NCBI RefSeq assembly: GCF_038433205.1 | Contig: NZ_JBCDNA010000001.1 | Location: 186,001 to 250,000, forward strand | Length of the DNA: 64,000 nucleotides | From: Lutimonas vermicola | Lineage (GTDB): Bacteria; Bacteroidota; Bacteroidia; Flavobacteriales; Flavobacteriaceae | Reading direction: 5' to 3' | In this document: positions 17,782 through 26,036 of the stretch, one piece after another | How positions within the stretch are numbered: position 1 is the stretch's first letter | How the letters are laid out: each line of letters opens with the position of its first letter | Translations under genes and position numbers: made by a program | Notes under the pieces: generated by a model | Databases searched by the model: none | The model's input: the letters and a program-made list of their open reading frames with translations, nothing else | What the model was told of the DNA's origin: nothing

Positions 17782-19450
17782 CTTTAACGTTATTATTCAT
17801 TATTGTTCCATTTTTCAATATGATGCTTCGGTCACAGTTTTGTTTCCAAAGCTGATTGTTGCTTGATACAACAAGCGCCCAATTTCTATCGGGTGAGGTT
17901 AGATAGTTAATGATGCGCTTTACTTCATCACTCTCAAAGTGTTCCAAAGGATCCTTTAAAATAAGTAAACTTGGTTCATGAATGATGGCACGTGCCAACA
18001 AAATACGTTTTGAAACGGTATAGGGTATTTGTTGTCCTTCAGGATGAAGAACCGTATGTATACCAAGGGTTTGTTTTTTAATAAATTCCAGTAACCCTGT
18101 TTGCTTCACTACCTCATCCAACCGTTTAGAGTCAAAATCTTTGTTGTTGAATGTTATATTTTCCATTATAGTTCCTTCAAAAGGAGTTTGGTCTGGTAAA
18201 ACCTGACCAATATTTGCCCTGTACATATTGGGCCAAATCGCTTTTACAGAAATATTATTCACATACATGGTCCCCGAAGTTGCCGGGATCAGGCCTGAAA
18301 TGATTTTTAAAAAGGTTGTTTTGCCAGAACCTGATGGCCCTGTTATATGAATCCTGTCTTTCGGTGTAATTGATAAAGAGACTCCTTTTAAAACTTCTTC
18401 TCCGTCAGGGGCCTTGTATGTAACATCATTTAATTCTGCTGTAATGCTGTCTTCATTTGTAAAAGGATCTTCTCCTTCTTGCCTTTCCAGGTCTTTATCC
18501 ACTACCTCTCCTATTTTTTCAAGAGAAGTGAGCACATCATAGAATGATTCTAAGCCTGTAATAACTTTTTCGACCGAACTTATTAAAAGCAGGATAATAA
18601 TCTCAGCGGCCACGAATTGCCCGATATTCATCTGCTGATTGATAACCAAAAGGCCTCCTATCAATAACAAACCCAGGGTTACCAGTACCTTAAAACTTAT
18701 CATTTGAGTAAATTGAAGTATTAAAACCTTGAAATGATTCTCTCTTGCATCAAGATATGCAGCAGTTAATTCATCATTCTTTTGCATGGCCAGATTCGTT
18801 CGTCCTGAAAGTTTAAAGCTGATTAATGACCGGGCCACTTCCTGAATCCAATGCGCTACGTTGTATTTCTTTTTAGACTCCAACAGACTTGTAGTCAGGC
18901 CTTTTTTAGCTGTTGATTTAAAAAGTAAAAACCCCAGCAGAATTAATAAGATTCCATAGAGAATAAAAAATGGATGGTAGAAAGACAAGAGCAAAAGCCC
19001 CAAAACTATTTGCAATAAGGCAGCAGGAAAATCAATTAATATTTTTGACAATCCTTTTTGAACGGTTAGGGTATCGAAAAACCTGTTGGCTAATTCAGGA
19101 GGATAATCATTTTTTAATTCATCCATAGTGATCTTTGGAAAACGATATACGAACTCAAATGAAGAACGTGTAAAAATCTTTTGCTGAATATTTTCCAGAA
19201 TGCGTATCTGCATCAATTGCAGTATACCTTGAAAAGCAACTCCAAGGGTCACCAGGACAACCAAAACAATCCATGATGTGGATACCTGTGCCCCTTGTAT
19301 CAGGTTGATAATAGCCTGTATACCCAAAGGAAGGGATAAGGCTACCAAACCGGCAAATATGGCATAATAAAATACTTGTTTAATATCTCTTGTGTCTAAT
19401 TGCAGCACGGAGATGAAACGTTGCCATGGACTTAATTTTTGTTTTTTCAT
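17774..19450 (-). CDS. ABC exporter (permease-ATPase) with degenerate ATPase motifs
   Basis: 558 residues: an exporter-type membrane domain with about six helices (25-310) and a nucleotide-binding domain (about 345-555). Walker A is intact (GPSGSGKTT, about 368-376). The signature LSGGQ is replaced by IPYTV before SKRILLARA. The Walker B region reads LLILKDPLEHF instead of the usual LLILDEPxxxLD. The H-loop His is missing (VVSSNNQLW). There is no N-terminal peptidase domain. With HlyD and TolC it forms a tripartite exporter; the cargo is unknown. Loss of these motifs in a homodimer would weaken ATP hydrolysis, so the energy source or role may be unusual. Confidence 0.9.
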   Translation of the reverse strand: MKKQKLSPWQRFISVLQLDTRDIKQVFYYAIFAGLVALSLPLGIQAIINLIQGAQVSTSWIVLVVLVTLGVAFQGILQLMQIRILENIQQKIFTRSSFEFVYRFPKITMDELKNDYPPELANRFFDTLTVQKGLSKILIDFPAALLQIVLGLLLLSFYHPFFILYGILLILLGFLLFKSTAKKGLTTSLLESKKKYNVAHWIQEVARSLISFKLSGRTNLAMQKNDELTAAYLDARENHFKVLILQFTQMISFKVLVTLGLLLIGGLLVINQQMNIGQFVAAEIIILLLISSVEKVITGLESFYDVLTSLEKIGEVVDKDLERQEGEDPFTNEDSITAELNDVTYKAPDGEEVLKGVSLSITPKDRIHITGPSGSGKTTFLKIISGLIPATSGTMYVNNISVKAIWPNMYRANIGQVLPDQTPFEGTIMENITFNNKDFDSKRLDEVVKQTGLLEFIKKQTLGIHTVLHPEGQQIPYTVSKRILLARAIIHEPSLLILKDPLEHFESDEVKRIINYLTSPDRNWALVVSSNNQLWKQNCDRSIILKNGTIMNNNVKDA

Positions 19451-19834
19451 TCTGGTTCATATAAGCTATGGTAAATTAGACCATATTGATGAATAAATTT
19501 TATTGTGAAAGTTACTTAATCTATCTTTCTTCGAAATATGACGCAAATATAATAGTATTACTATTATAATTCAATAGTAATACTATTAATATTTTATATA
19601 CTACTATAGAGCTTGTCAATTTAGCCTAAAAAAACAAGTAATAGTCTGCAATTTAAACACAATGAATATCAGTTGAATAGTGGTTTTATAATTGTTCTTA
19701 TACCATTGGTTTAGAAATACAGGCAACCCGGTTTCAACTTCTCATTAGATCAATACCACATTGCATCATTAAATTTACTTATCTTTTCTGTTGTTTTCTA
19801 AGAAAATTGATGATTTTAAATCCCGACCTGCACG
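19451..19834. other. intergenic region between exporter operon and lipid cluster
   Basis: 384 bases between divergent units. The left part holds the exporter promoter and the large AT-rich inverted repeat listed separately. The rest (19615-19834) shows no gene, RNA or clear repeat. A weak -7-like TATCTTTT near 19790 could serve the rightward cluster. Confidence 0.5.
19544..19588 (-). promoter_or_regulatory. exporter promoter with duplicated palindromic operator
   Basis: On the minus strand TATATTTG (complement of 19544-19551) is a full -7 box. Immediately upstream lies a perfect inverted repeat: AATAGTATTACTATT (19551-19565) and its exact complement AATAGTAATACTATT (19573-19587), with a seven-base spacer. 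Each arm is itself a 13-bp palindrome, ATAGTAWTACTAT, so two identical operators are present. They cover the -10 to -45 area, which suggests a repressor, but no regulator gene is adjacent. Confidence 0.6.
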
Positions 19835-20382
19835 ATGGTAAACAGGCAAAGTAAGATGTATGCATTTTTAACAGGCTACATGATTATCAGTAATCTGTAT
19901 GCTCAGAATATCCCTAAAGAAAATATTGAATCAAACATTTCCTTTCATATCAGGAGTTTTGGAATTGATATTGACGGGAGTTTTCAGGAGTCTGTTGTTC
20001 AGTTGGAGATGGACACGCTTGCTGTGGAACAGGCTTTTATTAGCGTTAAAATTCGGGTATCCTCCATCGAAACCGGCATATCAAAACGGGACAAGCATCT
20101 TTTAAAAGAAAAATACTTTTGGCAATCCAAATACCCTTATATCCTGTTTGAGACATCTTCCATTGAAGATCCGTTGATGATGCTTACGTGACTAAGAGCC
20201 AGATCAATATGAAAGGTGCGCTCAAAAATATCAGTATACCTTTTAGGTGGATATCAGCGGAAAGGGGAAGTTCTGTGCATACAGAGTTTGAACTAAACCG
20301 GCTGGATTTCAATATTGGAGACAAAAGTTAGGCCATGTCTGAAAGTGTCAAAATAAACGTATCTTTTAACCTTAAAAATTGA
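19835..20382 (+). pseudogene. YceI-family protein, frameshifted and with an internal stop
   Basis: The first frame (ATG 19835 or 19856, signal peptide ending SNLYAQ) gives a YceI-like N-terminal barrel (NISFHIRSFGIDIDGSF, KYFWQSKYPYILFETSSI) but closes at a TGA at 20189-20191. In another frame the family continues without a gap: DDAYVTKSQINMKGALKNI, then FELNRLDFNIGDKS, a TAG where YceI proteins have Trp (KSW), then AMSESVKINVSFNLKN and a stop at 20380-20382. There are thus two separate lesions: a frameshift near 20168-20175 and a TGG-to-TAG change. YceI proteins carry isoprenoid or amphiphilic lipids in the periplasm. It stands just before the lipid biosynthesis cluster and may once have served it. 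Confidence 0.8.
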
Positions 20383-20391
20383 GCGGGAAAG

Positions 20392-21516
20392 ATGTCATTA
20401 AAGCAGGTAATTGTTGTTGGTGGTGGATTGGCAGGATTGACCAGTGCACTTCATTTATCTCAGGTTGGAGTAGGCGTTAGCCTCATTGAGAAACACGATT
20501 ACCCAAGACATAAAGTATGTGGTGAATATCTTTCAAATGAAGTGTTGCCTTATCTCAAAGGCTTAGGACTTGATCCTTTTGAACTGGGTGCTAAAACAAT
20601 TGATCATTTTGAACTGAGTTCTGTTAAAGGAAAAGCGATAAGGGCAAAGTTACCCCTGGGAGGCTTTAGCCTGTCAAGGTATACACTTGACCATGAATTG
20701 TTAAAACGTGCGCAGCTGCTTGGTGTTGAACTCATCAAGGATACTGTGACTGATATTAAATTTGAAAATGATCGTTTTTTGGTAAAGCTCAAAGACAATG
20801 GGATTAAGGAAAGTACTTTTGTTATAGGCGCCTTTGGGAAACGTTCTAATCTGGATCAGAAACTCCAAAGGAAATTTTTAAATTCAAAAGCCCCGTATTT
20901 GGCTGTAAAGGCTCATTACTCGGGTGATTATCCTGAAAATTTAGTGGGTCTGCACCATTTTTACGGAGGTTATTGCGGAGTGTCGAATGTGGAACATAAC
21001 ACACTTAATATTTGTTATATAACAGAATATAGTGAGTTTAAAAAGTTTAGAAACATAGAGGATTTTCAAAATCAGGTACTGTCAAAGAACAAAATATTAA
21101 AGTCTATATTCAATGATGCAAAGATGGATTTTGAAAAACCGTTGACAATAAGTCAGATCTCTTTTGATTCTAAGCCACTTATTGATAATCACATGATCAT
21201 GTGCGGTGACAGCGCAGGTATGATACATCCATTATGCGGCAATGGCATGAGTATGGCGATTCAGGGAGCAAAATTGGCATCCGAACTGATTGAACAATAT
21301 TTTCAAGGAGGTTTGTCAAGAGTTCAACTTGAAAGAAATTACAAAAAACTATGGAATCATTCTTTTAGGTTAAGGCTTCAAACAGGCAGGGGATTGGCCA
21401 GGTTGTTTAGAATGAAATCTGTAGCGCTCTATGCGATGAACAGTTTGAAAAGATTTCCCGGACTGCTCAGGCACATCATCAGTATGACACATGGAAAATT
21501 TATTGAAAGCATATGA
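20392..21516 (+). CDS. FAD-dependent oxidoreductase, geranylgeranyl-reductase/hydroxylase type
   Basis: 374 residues. The Rossmann FAD motif VVGGGLAGL lies at about 7-15 and the second FAD motif MCGDSAGMIHPLCGNGMSMA at about 270-290, as in the GGR / p-hydroxybenzoate hydroxylase-like superfamily. It is first in the cluster and overlaps the methyltransferase start by four bases (ATGA). In the Streptomyces Srs system a flavoprotein hydroxylates the phenolic ring made by a type III PKS. A similar tailoring step, or a reduction, is inferred here. The exact reaction cannot be read from the sequence. Confidence 0.85.
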   Translation: MSLKQVIVVGGGLAGLTSALHLSQVGVGVSLIEKHDYPRHKVCGEYLSNEVLPYLKGLGLDPFELGAKTIDHFELSSVKGKAIRAKLPLGGFSLSRYTLDHELLKRAQLLGVELIKDTVTDIKFENDRFLVKLKDNGIKESTFVIGAFGKRSNLDQKLQRKFLNSKAPYLAVKAHYSGDYPENLVGLHHFYGGYCGVSNVEHNTLNICYITEYSEFKKFRNIEDFQNQVLSKNKILKSIFNDAKMDFEKPLTISQISFDSKPLIDNHMIMCGDSAGMIHPLCGNGMSMAIQGAKLASELIEQYFQGGLSRVQLERNYKKLWNHSFRLRLQTGRGLARLFRMKSVALYAMNSLKRFPGLLRHIISMTHGKFIESI

Positions 21517-22220
21517 TAGACATGAAATACAGAAGTGATGAAAGAGAGATCATGGATGATTTCACCCTTGAAGGAGATCGTTTGAGGGTAAATCTGGATA
21601 TTCTGGCTTCGATCAATAAATGGCTGGGAGGAAATCAAATCAGCCTGCAAGGTATTCAGGAACTTCTTCATGCTTATCCTGTGGGCCGCAAGTTTGTGAT
21701 TGCAGATCTTGGATGTGGTAATGGAGATATGTTGAGAAAGGTTTCAAAACTTGGTGATCAACTTGGTTTTCAATTTACCCTGATAGGAATTGATGCGAAT
21801 CCGGATACGATCAATTATGCCAAAGAGCTTTCGACGGAATTCAAAAACATCAGCTATATGCAAATGAATATTTTTTCGAAGGAGTTTGATGAGATAACCT
21901 ATGACATTGCCCTTTCAACCCTTTTTCTTCACCATCTCAAAGATGAGGAAATTATAGGTAAATTGAACCAGCTTAATAAAAATGCAAGAATAGGAATTAT
22001 TGTCAATGATCTTCACAGGAGTCAATTAGCCTATTTTTTATTCAGTATAGTAAGTTTCTTCATCAATAATAAAATCATTAGAAATGATGGCCTGGTGTCA
22101 ATCAGAAGGGGATTTAAGAAACAGGAATTAATAAACTTTTCGAACCAATTAAATGCAAAAAGTGATATTGGATGGAGGTGGGCTTTCAGGTACCAATGGA
22201 TCATGAAAACAAAAATATGA
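21513..22220 (+). CDS. SAM-dependent class I methyltransferase
   Basis: 235 residues. SAM motif I is VIADLGCGNGDML (about 62-74); the acidic post-I motif is GIDANP (about 92-97). A C-terminal hydrophobic stretch (LAYFLFSIVSFFI) may contact membrane or a lipid substrate. It overlaps the flavoprotein gene and the type III PKS gene by ATGA at both ends, so translation is coupled. By context it probably methylates the type III PKS product; a carbon- or oxygen-methyl target cannot be decided. Confidence 0.88.
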   Translation: MIDMKYRSDEREIMDDFTLEGDRLRVNLDILASINKWLGGNQISLQGIQELLHAYPVGRKFVIADLGCGNGDMLRKVSKLGDQLGFQFTLIGIDANPDTINYAKELSTEFKNISYMQMNIFSKEFDEITYDIALSTLFLHHLKDEEIIGKLNQLNKNARIGIIVNDLHRSQLAYFLFSIVSFFINNKIIRNDGLVSIRRGFKKQELINFSNQLNAKSDIGWRWAFRYQWIMKTKI

Positions 22221-23269
22221 GTGTAAAAATTACGTCAGTAGCTAAAGCCTTGCCGAAATATTCCAGAGATACCAGGGAAATTCTTCCGTATTTAGACTTT
22301 TGGTTAGAAGGACAAGACGAGAGATTCAAGCGAAAAATCAAAAAGATTTTTGAGAATGCCGGTGTCGACAGAAGGTATTCGATTATGGATGCCGAAGAAG
22401 TATTCAACAAAACCTCCTTTGAAGAAAAGAATGATATCTATGAAAGAGAATCGATCAAGCTAGCCGAAGTCAGTTTGAAAAAAGCCCTGGAAAAAGCATC
22501 ATTGTTAGCGACTGATATTGATTTTCTCATTACTGTGAGTTGCACGGGCATCATGATACCGTCTCTCGATGCTTATTTGATCAACAGCCTAAAGATGAAT
22601 CAGGACGTCATAAGGCTGCCAGTCACCGAAATGGGTTGTGCTGCCGGAGTCTCGGGCATTATTTACGCAAAGAATTTTTTAAAAGCCAATCCTGATAAAA
22701 GGGCAGCAGTCGTGGCAGTTGAATCGCCAACGGCCACTTTTCAACTGGAAGATTTTTCTATGGTCAATATGGTAAGCGCAGCGATTTTTGGCGATGGGGC
22801 CGCAAGTGTTATTCTGTCTTCCCATAAGCAGGATGAGGGCCCTATGGTAATTGACGAATCCATGTACCACTTTTACGATGCGATTCAGATGATGGGTTTT
22901 AAGTTAAAGAATACAGGACTCCAAATGGTACTCGACAAATCGGTTCCTGAATCTATAGCCGAACATTTTCCGGATATAATCCACCCCTTTCTGGAAAAGA
23001 ATGGCATGCACATACAAGATATTGACCATTTGATTTTTCATCCGGGTGGGAAGAAAATTGTTCAAACAGTAGAATCATTGTTTGGCTCGCTTGGAAAAAA
23101 CATCAATGATACCAAGGAAGTTCTCAAATTATATGGCAATATGTCGAGTGTGACGGTTTTATATGTACTTCAACGATTTATGGAAAGAAATATTAAGCAA
23201 GGTGAAAAAGGACTGATGTTGAGTTTTGGTCCCGGATTTTCGGCTCAAAGGGTGTTATTGCAATGGTAA
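22217..23269 (+). CDS. type III polyketide synthase (chalcone-synthase-like)
   Basis: 350 residues from the ATG at 22217, chosen because it overlaps the previous stop as ATGA; a start at 22172 would add 15 residues without family likeness. The catalytic triad is in place: Cys141 (EMGCAAG), His275 (FHPGG) and Asn308 (LYGNMSSVT). The fold ends with LSFGPGFSAQRVLLQW, matching the GFGPG loop of the family. It would extend an acyl starter with malonyl-CoA and cyclise it to a pyrone, resorcinol or phloroglucinol ring. The accompanying ACP and ketosynthase suggest a long acyl starter. Confidence 0.93.
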   Translation: MSVKITSVAKALPKYSRDTREILPYLDFWLEGQDERFKRKIKKIFENAGVDRRYSIMDAEEVFNKTSFEEKNDIYERESIKLAEVSLKKALEKASLLATDIDFLITVSCTGIMIPSLDAYLINSLKMNQDVIRLPVTEMGCAAGVSGIIYAKNFLKANPDKRAAVVAVESPTATFQLEDFSMVNMVSAAIFGDGAASVILSSHKQDEGPMVIDESMYHFYDAIQMMGFKLKNTGLQMVLDKSVPESIAEHFPDIIHPFLEKNGMHIQDIDHLIFHPGGKKIVQTVESLFGSLGKNINDTKEVLKLYGNMSSVTVLYVLQRFMERNIKQGEKGLMLSFGPGFSAQRVLLQW

Positions 23270-24057
23270 AGGAATTTGAAAATAAAGACTGGGCCCTGAT
23301 TCTTGGGGGCTCAAGAGGATTAGGGCTTGCCTCTGCAAAAAAATTGGCGCGCCACGGAATGAATATTTGTATTGTACATCGTGATCGAAAATCGGATATG
23401 CAGGAGATTGAAAAGCATTTTTCTGAGATACGAAGTGAGCAGGTGTCATTGATATCATTTAACAAAGACATTTTACAAACCGAAAACAAACAAGCTGTTT
23501 TAAACGAATTGAAAAGCACTTTAGGAGAGGAAGGGAAGATTAAATGTTTACTTCACAGTGTGGCAAAGGGCAATTTAAAGCCCATGGCAGATGGAGACTC
23601 AGGTAGTTTGACTACTTTGGATTTTCAGCTCACCCTTGGGGCAATGGCCATTAGCCTTTACGATTGGTTTAAGTCGATCTTTGATGAACAGTTGTTTTCT
23701 GAAGACGCCAGGGTGATCAGTTTTACGAGTGAGGGAGGTCGAAGGGCAATGAAAAATTATGCTGCAGTATCCGCTGCAAAGGCCGGATTAGAGGCTATTA
23801 CCAGGAATATTGCCTTGGAGTTTGCTCCTTTTGGGATCAGGGCAAATTGCATTCAGGCAGGTGTAACCGATACGATGTCTTTAAGAATGATCCCAGGGAG
23901 TGATAAAATCAAGAAATATGCCTTAAGGAGAAATCCTTTTGGAAGGCTTACTTCTGAGGTAGATGTGGCAAATGCGGTCTATTTGTTGTGTAAAAAGGAA
24001 GCAGCATGGATCAACGGCTGCGTGCTGCCTGTTGACGGAGGTGAACATATAAGTTAA
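23263..24057 (+). CDS. SDR with Y-x6-K active site, enoyl-ACP-reductase-like
   Basis: 264 residues. The cofactor motif is LGGSRGLGLASA (about 13-24), followed by HSVAKG (HSxA, as in enoyl reductases) and catalytic Tyr166 and Lys173 in NYAAVSAAK. The Y-x6-K spacing is that of FabI/FabL enoyl reductases; ketoreductases of the FabG type use Y-x3-K. The C-terminus INGCVLPVDGG is SDR-typical. It overlaps the PKS gene by seven bases. With the dehydratase, ketosynthase and ACP that follow, it would complete acyl-chain elongation except for a ketoreductase, which must come from elsewhere. The genome's main FabI is at 51310-52128. Confidence 0.82.
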   Translation: MVKEFENKDWALILGGSRGLGLASAKKLARHGMNICIVHRDRKSDMQEIEKHFSEIRSEQVSLISFNKDILQTENKQAVLNELKSTLGEEGKIKCLLHSVAKGNLKPMADGDSGSLTTLDFQLTLGAMAISLYDWFKSIFDEQLFSEDARVISFTSEGGRRAMKNYAAVSAAKAGLEAITRNIALEFAPFGIRANCIQAGVTDTMSLRMIPGSDKIKKYALRRNPFGRLTSEVDVANAVYLLCKKEAAWINGCVLPVDGGEHIS

Positions 24058-24061
24058 ATAC

Positions 24062-24493
24062 ATGAATTCTGAAGAGATTATAACATATTTACCCTACCAG
24101 AAACCCTTTTTGTTCGTTGATGAATTGACTGAGATATCAGAGAATGGAATAACAGGGAATTACACTTTTAACAAAGAGAGTTTTTTTTATCAGGGTCATT
24201 TTAAAGGTCATCCGGTTACGCCCGGAGTCATTTTAACAGAGGTTATGGCCCAGATTGGTGTTGTTTGCCTGGGGATTTTATTGTTACAAAATGAACTGGA
24301 CGTTAAGACGCCAAAAATTGCTTTGACCTCGCATAAGATTGATTTTTTTCACGCGGTTTATCCGGAAGAAAGGATAACAGTAGTATCTGAAAAACAATAT
24401 TTTAGGTTTAATAAGTTAAAGTGTTTTGTAAGAGCATTAAATGATAAGGGGCAATTGGTTTGCCGGGGTGAAATTGCAGGGATGCTAACATAA
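24062..24493 (+). CDS. FabZ-like 3-hydroxyacyl-ACP dehydratase
   Basis: 143 residues with a hotdog fold. The pattern LPYQKPFLFVDE, then FYQGHFKGHPVTPGVILTEVMAQ, carries the FabZ active-site His (GHF) and the usual PGV segment; the helix position normally holding the catalytic Glu reads LTEVMAQ. It begins four bases after the SDR gene and ends four bases before the ketosynthase gene. It is predicted to dehydrate 3-hydroxyacyl chains on the cluster's own ACP. Confidence 0.88.
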   Translation: MNSEEIITYLPYQKPFLFVDELTEISENGITGNYTFNKESFFYQGHFKGHPVTPGVILTEVMAQIGVVCLGILLLQNELDVKTPKIALTSHKIDFFHAVYPEERITVVSEKQYFRFNKLKCFVRALNDKGQLVCRGEIAGMLT

Positions 24494-24497
24494 AAAA

Positions 24498-25772
24498 ATG
24501 AAAAAAAGAGTTGTAATAACGGGGCTTGGAGTTGTTTCACCAAATGGGGTTGGAATTCCTGATTTTCTCGACGCCTTAAAACAAGGGAAATCGGGAATCC
24601 AGTTTTATCAGCACTTGAAGGATAAACATTTTTCCTGTTGTATTGGAGGAATTCCTGAGGTATCTGAGGACTTAATGAAAGCCTATTTAACACCTTTACA
24701 GTTAAAGAATTTTAACAGTTCCGGAATTTTGTACGGGTGCATGGCGGGTATGGATGCCTGGAGGGATGCAGGCCTTGATATTGACGAGGCAGCAGAGGTT
24801 GATTTTGATTCAGGAATTATGTTCGGTACGGGTCAGTCAGGGGTTGATAAGTTCAGGGAAGCCATTTATAAACTCGACGAAGGCAATGTGAGAAGGCTTG
24901 GGAGTACAACCGTGGCTCAAACCATGTCGAGCGGGATAAGTGCTTATTTAGGAGGTATCCTTGGATGTGGTAATCAGGTGAGTACCAATTCTTCAGCCTG
25001 TACTACAGGAACAGAAGCCATTTTGATGGGGGCTGAACGAATTCAATCGGGTAAGGCCAAAAGAATGTTGGCAGGCAGCTGCAGTGATCACGGAACCTAT
25101 ATCTGGGGAGGATTTGACGCCATGCGCGTCATGACTTATAAACACAATGAAAGCCCTGCGAAAGGTTCGAGGCCTATGAGCGCATCAGCGTCAGGATTTG
25201 TTCCTGGATCTGGTGCCGGTGCTCTGTTACTCGAAGAACTTGAAAGCGCCCGGGCAAGAGGTGCTTTTATTTATGCAGAAATATTGGGAGGTCATATGAA
25301 TTCAGGAGGGCAGCGAAATGGAGGCACGATGACGGCCCCGAATTCGCTGGCTGTTCAACGATGCATCAGTCTGGCGGTTAAAGACGCCGGTATCAGGACT
25401 TCTGATATTGATACAATCAATGGGCACTTAACGGCGACAATCAAGGATCCTATGGAAATTAAAAACTGGAAAACTGCCCTGGGCCTTTCAAAAAATGATT
25501 TTCCGGCGATCAACTCTCTAAAAGGCATGACCGGTCATTGTCTGGCTGCTGCCGGAAGTATAGAATGCGTAGCTTCGGTGTTGCAAATTGCACACGGTTT
25601 TATTTTTCCTTCCACAAATTGTGAAGATCTTCACCCTGATATTGAAGAACAGATCGGAAAATTAGCCATTCCACATAAATCCCGCAGTCAGGAAGTGAAT
25701 ACGGTGATCAAGGCCAGTTTTGGATTTGGAGATGTTAATGCCTGTATTATTTTTAAAAAATTTACAAATTAA
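24498..25772 (+). CDS. FabF-like beta-ketoacyl-ACP synthase
   Basis: 424 residues of the KAS I/II fold (VVITGLGVVSPNG at the start). The Cys-His-His set is Cys168 (NSSACTTG), His310 and His347 (GMTGHCLAAAG). The first His motif is atypical: NGHLTATIKDPMEI replaces the common AHGTST-x-xxDxxE. This variant may reflect an unusual substrate. It follows the dehydratase gene by four bases and precedes the ACP by three, so it is a dedicated elongation enzyme of this cluster rather than the housekeeping FabF. Confidence 0.9.
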   Translation: MKKRVVITGLGVVSPNGVGIPDFLDALKQGKSGIQFYQHLKDKHFSCCIGGIPEVSEDLMKAYLTPLQLKNFNSSGILYGCMAGMDAWRDAGLDIDEAAEVDFDSGIMFGTGQSGVDKFREAIYKLDEGNVRRLGSTTVAQTMSSGISAYLGGILGCGNQVSTNSSACTTGTEAILMGAERIQSGKAKRMLAGSCSDHGTYIWGGFDAMRVMTYKHNESPAKGSRPMSASASGFVPGSGAGALLLEELESARARGAFIYAEILGGHMNSGGQRNGGTMTAPNSLAVQRCISLAVKDAGIRTSDIDTINGHLTATIKDPMEIKNWKTALGLSKNDFPAINSLKGMTGHCLAAAGSIECVASVLQIAHGFIFPSTNCEDLHPDIEEQIGKLAIPHKSRSQEVNTVIKASFGFGDVNACIIFKKFTN

Positions 25773-25775
25773 GAA

Positions 25776-26024
25776 ATGGAAAAAGAAATATTAATCGACA
25801 AATTAAAAGAGGTTGTAAAGCCCTATGTTCAGGATGAGCAAGCCTTTAAAAACCTAACTGAGGAAACCGATTTTATCAATGATTTAAAGGTTAATTCGGC
25901 CAATCTAATTGATATTATACTTGATATTGAAGACGTATTTGACATTGAAATTGACAATGAATCGATGGAACAAATGCTTAACGTTAAAAAAGCCGTTGAA
26001 ATCATTCAGGCTAAAATGGTTTGA
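25776..26024 (+). CDS. acyl carrier protein
   Basis: 82 residues, acidic and helical. The phosphopantetheine Ser41 lies in LKVNSANLID, where most ACPs have DSL. The length and the following DIEDVFDIEIDNESMEQM match type II ACPs. It sits three bases after the ketosynthase gene and just before the phosphopantetheinyl transferase. It presumably carries the acyl chain that primes the type III PKS. The NSA variation points to a specialised carrier that the cluster's own transferase may recognise. Confidence 0.88.
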   Translation: MEKEILIDKLKEVVKPYVQDEQAFKNLTEETDFINDLKVNSANLIDIILDIEDVFDIEIDNESMEQMLNVKKAVEIIQAKMV

Positions 26025-26036
26025 TCTTCTGTTCTT

